Shown here piece after piece: positions 62,101 to 64,000 of a DNA stretch of 64,000 nt. The stretch's first letter is position 1. Every line of letters starts with the position of its first letter. The notes beneath the pieces are model-generated. The model was given only the letters and a program-made list of their open reading frames with translations, had not been told where the DNA came from and did not search any database. Source of the DNA: Bacillota bacterium (GTDB lineage Bacteria > Bacillota > Bacilli > Paenibacillales > Paenibacillaceae). The stretch lies in assembly GCA_023391635.1 (NCBI GenBank), contig JAEWAQ010000080.1, positions 1 to 64,000 of the forward strand, read 5' to 3'. A program made the translations under genes and the position numbers.

Positions 62101-62922
62101 CTATTCAAGCGCCTGCGCTACGCGTTCCGCGATGCGAGCGTAGCCTTCATCGTTCGGGTGAAAATGGTCCGAGGACAAATATCGGCCGATATTCGCTTCA
62201 AACAGGTCGTATGTCGGCACGACCGTCATATTGCCGTCTTTCACGGCCGCATCCGCGGCATCGTCATTCCATTCCCGCACGATACGGCTTGCGTCCGCCT
62301 TTATGTCCGGCAAGTCGAAGAAAGGGTTATACAACCCGACATAGACGATCCGCGCATTCGGATTCAATTCCCGAACTTTCGCGATCACCCCGCGCAGCCG
62401 CCCCTTGCCTTCTTCAAGCTGCCTCTCCAGCTCCCCTACCGACAAATCTCCGCCGCTGCCCATCGAACCTCCGCCCGCCGCGTACTGAAACAGATCGTTG
62501 CCGCCGATCGTCAGCATGACGATATCCGACTGGACGATGGCATTCACGAACCCCTTGTCGTCCAAATGCTCCAGCAACTGATCGGCCCGTAAACCGCCGA
62601 TAGCCAGATTATTCACGATGTGTACCGGCTTGTCCAACGTCTTGGCCAGCGCTTCGGCCGACCGCTTGACATAGCCGCTGCCCGTCTGATCGCCCGTGCC
62701 GACCGTGAGCGAATCGCCGAGCGCCGCGATCTTCCACTCCGGCTTCTCTGCCAGGCTTCCCCCGCCTGCCGCAGGCGGGAGCGAAGGCGGCGGAACGGCC
62801 ATCCCCGCGGACGGCGCCCAGTGATCCTTCAAAGCCCAGCCGAAGCCGGCCAGCACTAAAATCAGGCATGCGAGCGACACCGCGCCAAGCCCTCTCCATA
62901 GCCAGTCTGTCGAACGCATCAT
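62101..62922 (-). CDS. SGNH/GDSL hydrolase, membrane-anchored
   Basis: This 273-aa esterase or lipase of the SGNH fold has an N-terminal membrane anchor (about 10-32) and a Pro-rich linker. Block I is AALGDSLTVGTGD with the nucleophile Ser, block II NLAIGGLR, block III TIGGNDLF and block V DHFHPNDEGY with Asp and His. It is encoded with an ABC-2 exporter, so it may modify or release an exported lipid. Substrate unknown. The ATG follows AAGGAGG at a long spacing. Confidence 0.88.
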   Translation of the reverse strand: MMRSTDWLWRGLGAVSLACLILVLAGFGWALKDHWAPSAGMAVPPPSLPPAAGGGSLAEKPEWKIAALGDSLTVGTGDQTGSGYVKRSAEALAKTLDKPVHIVNNLAIGGLRADQLLEHLDDKGFVNAIVQSDIVMLTIGGNDLFQYAAGGGSMGSGGDLSVGELERQLEEGKGRLRGVIAKVRELNPNARIVYVGLYNPFFDLPDIKADASRIVREWNDDAADAAVKDGNMTVVPTYDLFEANIGRYLSSDHFHPNDEGYARIAERVAQALE

Positions 62923-63101
62923 GTCGGGCTTGTTCCTCCTTCTCCCTATGCAGCATTTTCACTTCTTCCTTATTCACGATAACGGTTTCCGCCGAATTTT
63001 TCAAACGCGCATGCCCGATCGATCTTCCTTGCGCGGTCCGGGTCTTGCCGGGATCGATTCGAAGTGTCGTACAACCGCCGAACCCCCGACCAAAGCCGAA
63101 A

Positions 63102-63127
63102 ATCCCGGAGCCTGATGGCCCCGGGAT
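63102..63127 (-). terminator. Intrinsic terminator after the ABC exporter gene
   Basis: ATCCCGG (63102-63108) and CCGGGAT (63121-63127) form a hairpin followed on the minus strand by TTTTCGG. It separates the right-edge exporter gene from the SGNH unit. Confidence 0.75.
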
Positions 63128-63143
63128 CTCGCATACATTTATT

Positions 63144-64000
63144 TTATGCCGTTAAGAATCTATATTGCGCTTCAACCAGGTTTCGATAGTGCCCCGGGCG
63201 GCTCATCAGATGCTCGTGCGTGCCCTGCTCGACGATGACTCCGTGGTCCAACACGACGATCTTGTCCGCATGGCGAATCGTGGACAGACGGTGCGCAACG
63301 ATGAAGGAAGTCCGGCCTTGGAGCAGTGTACTGAGTGCCTCCTGAATACGCAGTTCCGTCTCCGTATCGATGCTGGCTGTGGCTTCGTCCAGAATCAGCA
63401 GCTTCGGATCGGCGAGCAACGCGCGCGCAAACGAGATCAATTGCCGCTGACCGATCGACAGTGCACTGCCCCGTTCTTCGACCTGTGTGTCGTATCCGTC
63501 TGGCAAATCCTTGATGAAATCGTGCGCCAGCACGGACCGTGCAGCCGCCTCGACCTCCGCGTTCGTAGCCGCTGGCCGACCATAGCGGATATTGTCGCGG
63601 ATCGTGCCGGAGAAGATGAACGTATCCTGCAGGACGATCCCGATCTGCGACCGCAGGCTCTCGATGGTCACATTCCGTACGTCTACGCCATCGAGCAGCA
63701 CCCGGCCTTCCGACACGTCATAGAATCGGCTGAGCAGATTGACGATCGTGCTCTTGCCCGAACCCGTATGACCGACCAATGCGATCGACATGCCAGGCTC
63801 CACGTCAAGATCGATACCATGAAGCGCAAAACGCTCCTTTTCGTAGCCGAACGATACGTGTTCGAATTTGACGTTGCCTTGCAGCGGCGGCATCGGCAGT
63901 GCGTCCTCGCGCTCCGGAACCGCGGGTTTCTCGTCCATATACTCGAAGATCCGCTCCGTCGAAGACATCGAGATCAGCAGCTGGGAATACATGTTCCCCA
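63144..64000 (-). CDS. ABC exporter, C-terminal part (runs off the window)
   Basis: This is the 3' portion (about 285 codons) of a fused permease-ATPase exporter gene; the membrane domain lies beyond base 64000. Visible are the end of the last membrane helix (SSTERIFEYMDE) and a complete ATPase. Walker A is GHTGSGKSTIV, Q-loop VLQDTFIFSG, signature ALSIGQRQLISFARAL (Ile for Gly in LSGGQ), Walker B LLILDEATASID, H-loop VAHRLST. The altered signature suggests one half of a heterodimeric exporter, with a partner gene probably to the right. Confidence 0.92.
   Translation of the reverse strand, partial: GNMYSQLLISMSSTERIFEYMDEKPAVPEREDALPMPPLQGNVKFEHVSFGYEKERFALHGIDLDVEPGMSIALVGHTGSGKSTIVNLLSRFYDVSEGRVLLDGVDVRNVTIESLRSQIGIVLQDTFIFSGTIRDNIRYGRPAATNAEVEAAARSVLAHDFIKDLPDGYDTQVEERGSALSIGQRQLISFARALLADPKLLILDEATASIDTETELRIQEALSTLLQGRTSFIVAHRLSTIRHADKIVVLDHGVIVEQGTHEHLMSRPGHYRNLVEAQYRFLTA

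Overview
The window reads as a chromosomal segment of a spore-forming, moderately GC-rich Bacillota of the Paenibacillaceae (Paenibacillus/Cohnella-like). This rests on gene content and order: a rimP-nusA-ylxR-ylxQ-infB-rbfA-nrnA-truB-ribF-rpsO-pnp-ylxY-mlpA-dut supercluster, PolC-type polymerase, a DesK/DesR lipid-fluidity system, the YIEGIA protein pair, and GGAGG ribosome-binding sites with many TTG and GTG starts. The genus is inference. Most genes lie on the minus strand.

Region by region, on + coordinates. 1-14.4 kb: the translation/RNA supercluster, read right to left from a sigma-A promoter at 14355-14383, with a second promoter before rpsO and terminators after rpsO and pnp. 14.4-17.4 kb: a des-desK-desR cold/membrane-fluidity operon lying between rimP and polC. 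17.4-21.7 kb: polC. 21.9-24.8 kb: two small membrane proteins divergent from an OmpR-type two-component system. 24.8-28.3 kb: ROK sugar kinase, PepV dipeptidase, a 26-bp repeat tract and a rhomboid protease. 28.3-28.75 kb: two adjacent tandem arrays, both with a 51-bp period. 28.75-33.2 kb: a peptidoglycan amino-sugar recovery cluster (BadF/MurK-type kinase, NamZ, AnmK, MurR/RpiR regulator). 33.2-34.2 kb: two overlapping fluC genes under a clear fluoride riboswitch.

34.2-44.9 kb is the most notable accessory block. It is a nine-gene operon encoding a family-5 (Opp-type) ABC importer, a HAD phosphatase, a LacI-type regulator fused in frame to a Gfo/Idh/MocA oxidoreductase, a ThuA-like protein and a glycerophosphodiester phosphodiesterase. 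Two palindromic LacI-type operators precede the first gene. The gene set suggests uptake of a sugar-containing phosphodiester, its cleavage and dephosphorylation, and oxidation of the sugar, loosely analogous to agrocinopine catabolism; this is a hypothesis.

45.2-54.2 kb: the YIEGIA pair, Map, a small XRE repressor with an unusually compact autoregulatory promoter, a 7TM-type histidine kinase divergent from its response regulator, a methyltransferase, a CapA-type lipoprotein and a MarR regulator. 54.2-59.4 kb: topoisomerase IV genes parE and parC, separated by about 690 bp of palindromic repeats. 59.8-60.1 kb: the eroded remains of another two-component system. 60.1-64 kb: an ABC-2 exporter with an SGNH hydrolase, and the 3' part of a second ABC exporter running off the right edge. 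No rRNA, tRNA, insertion sequence or CRISPR array was seen.
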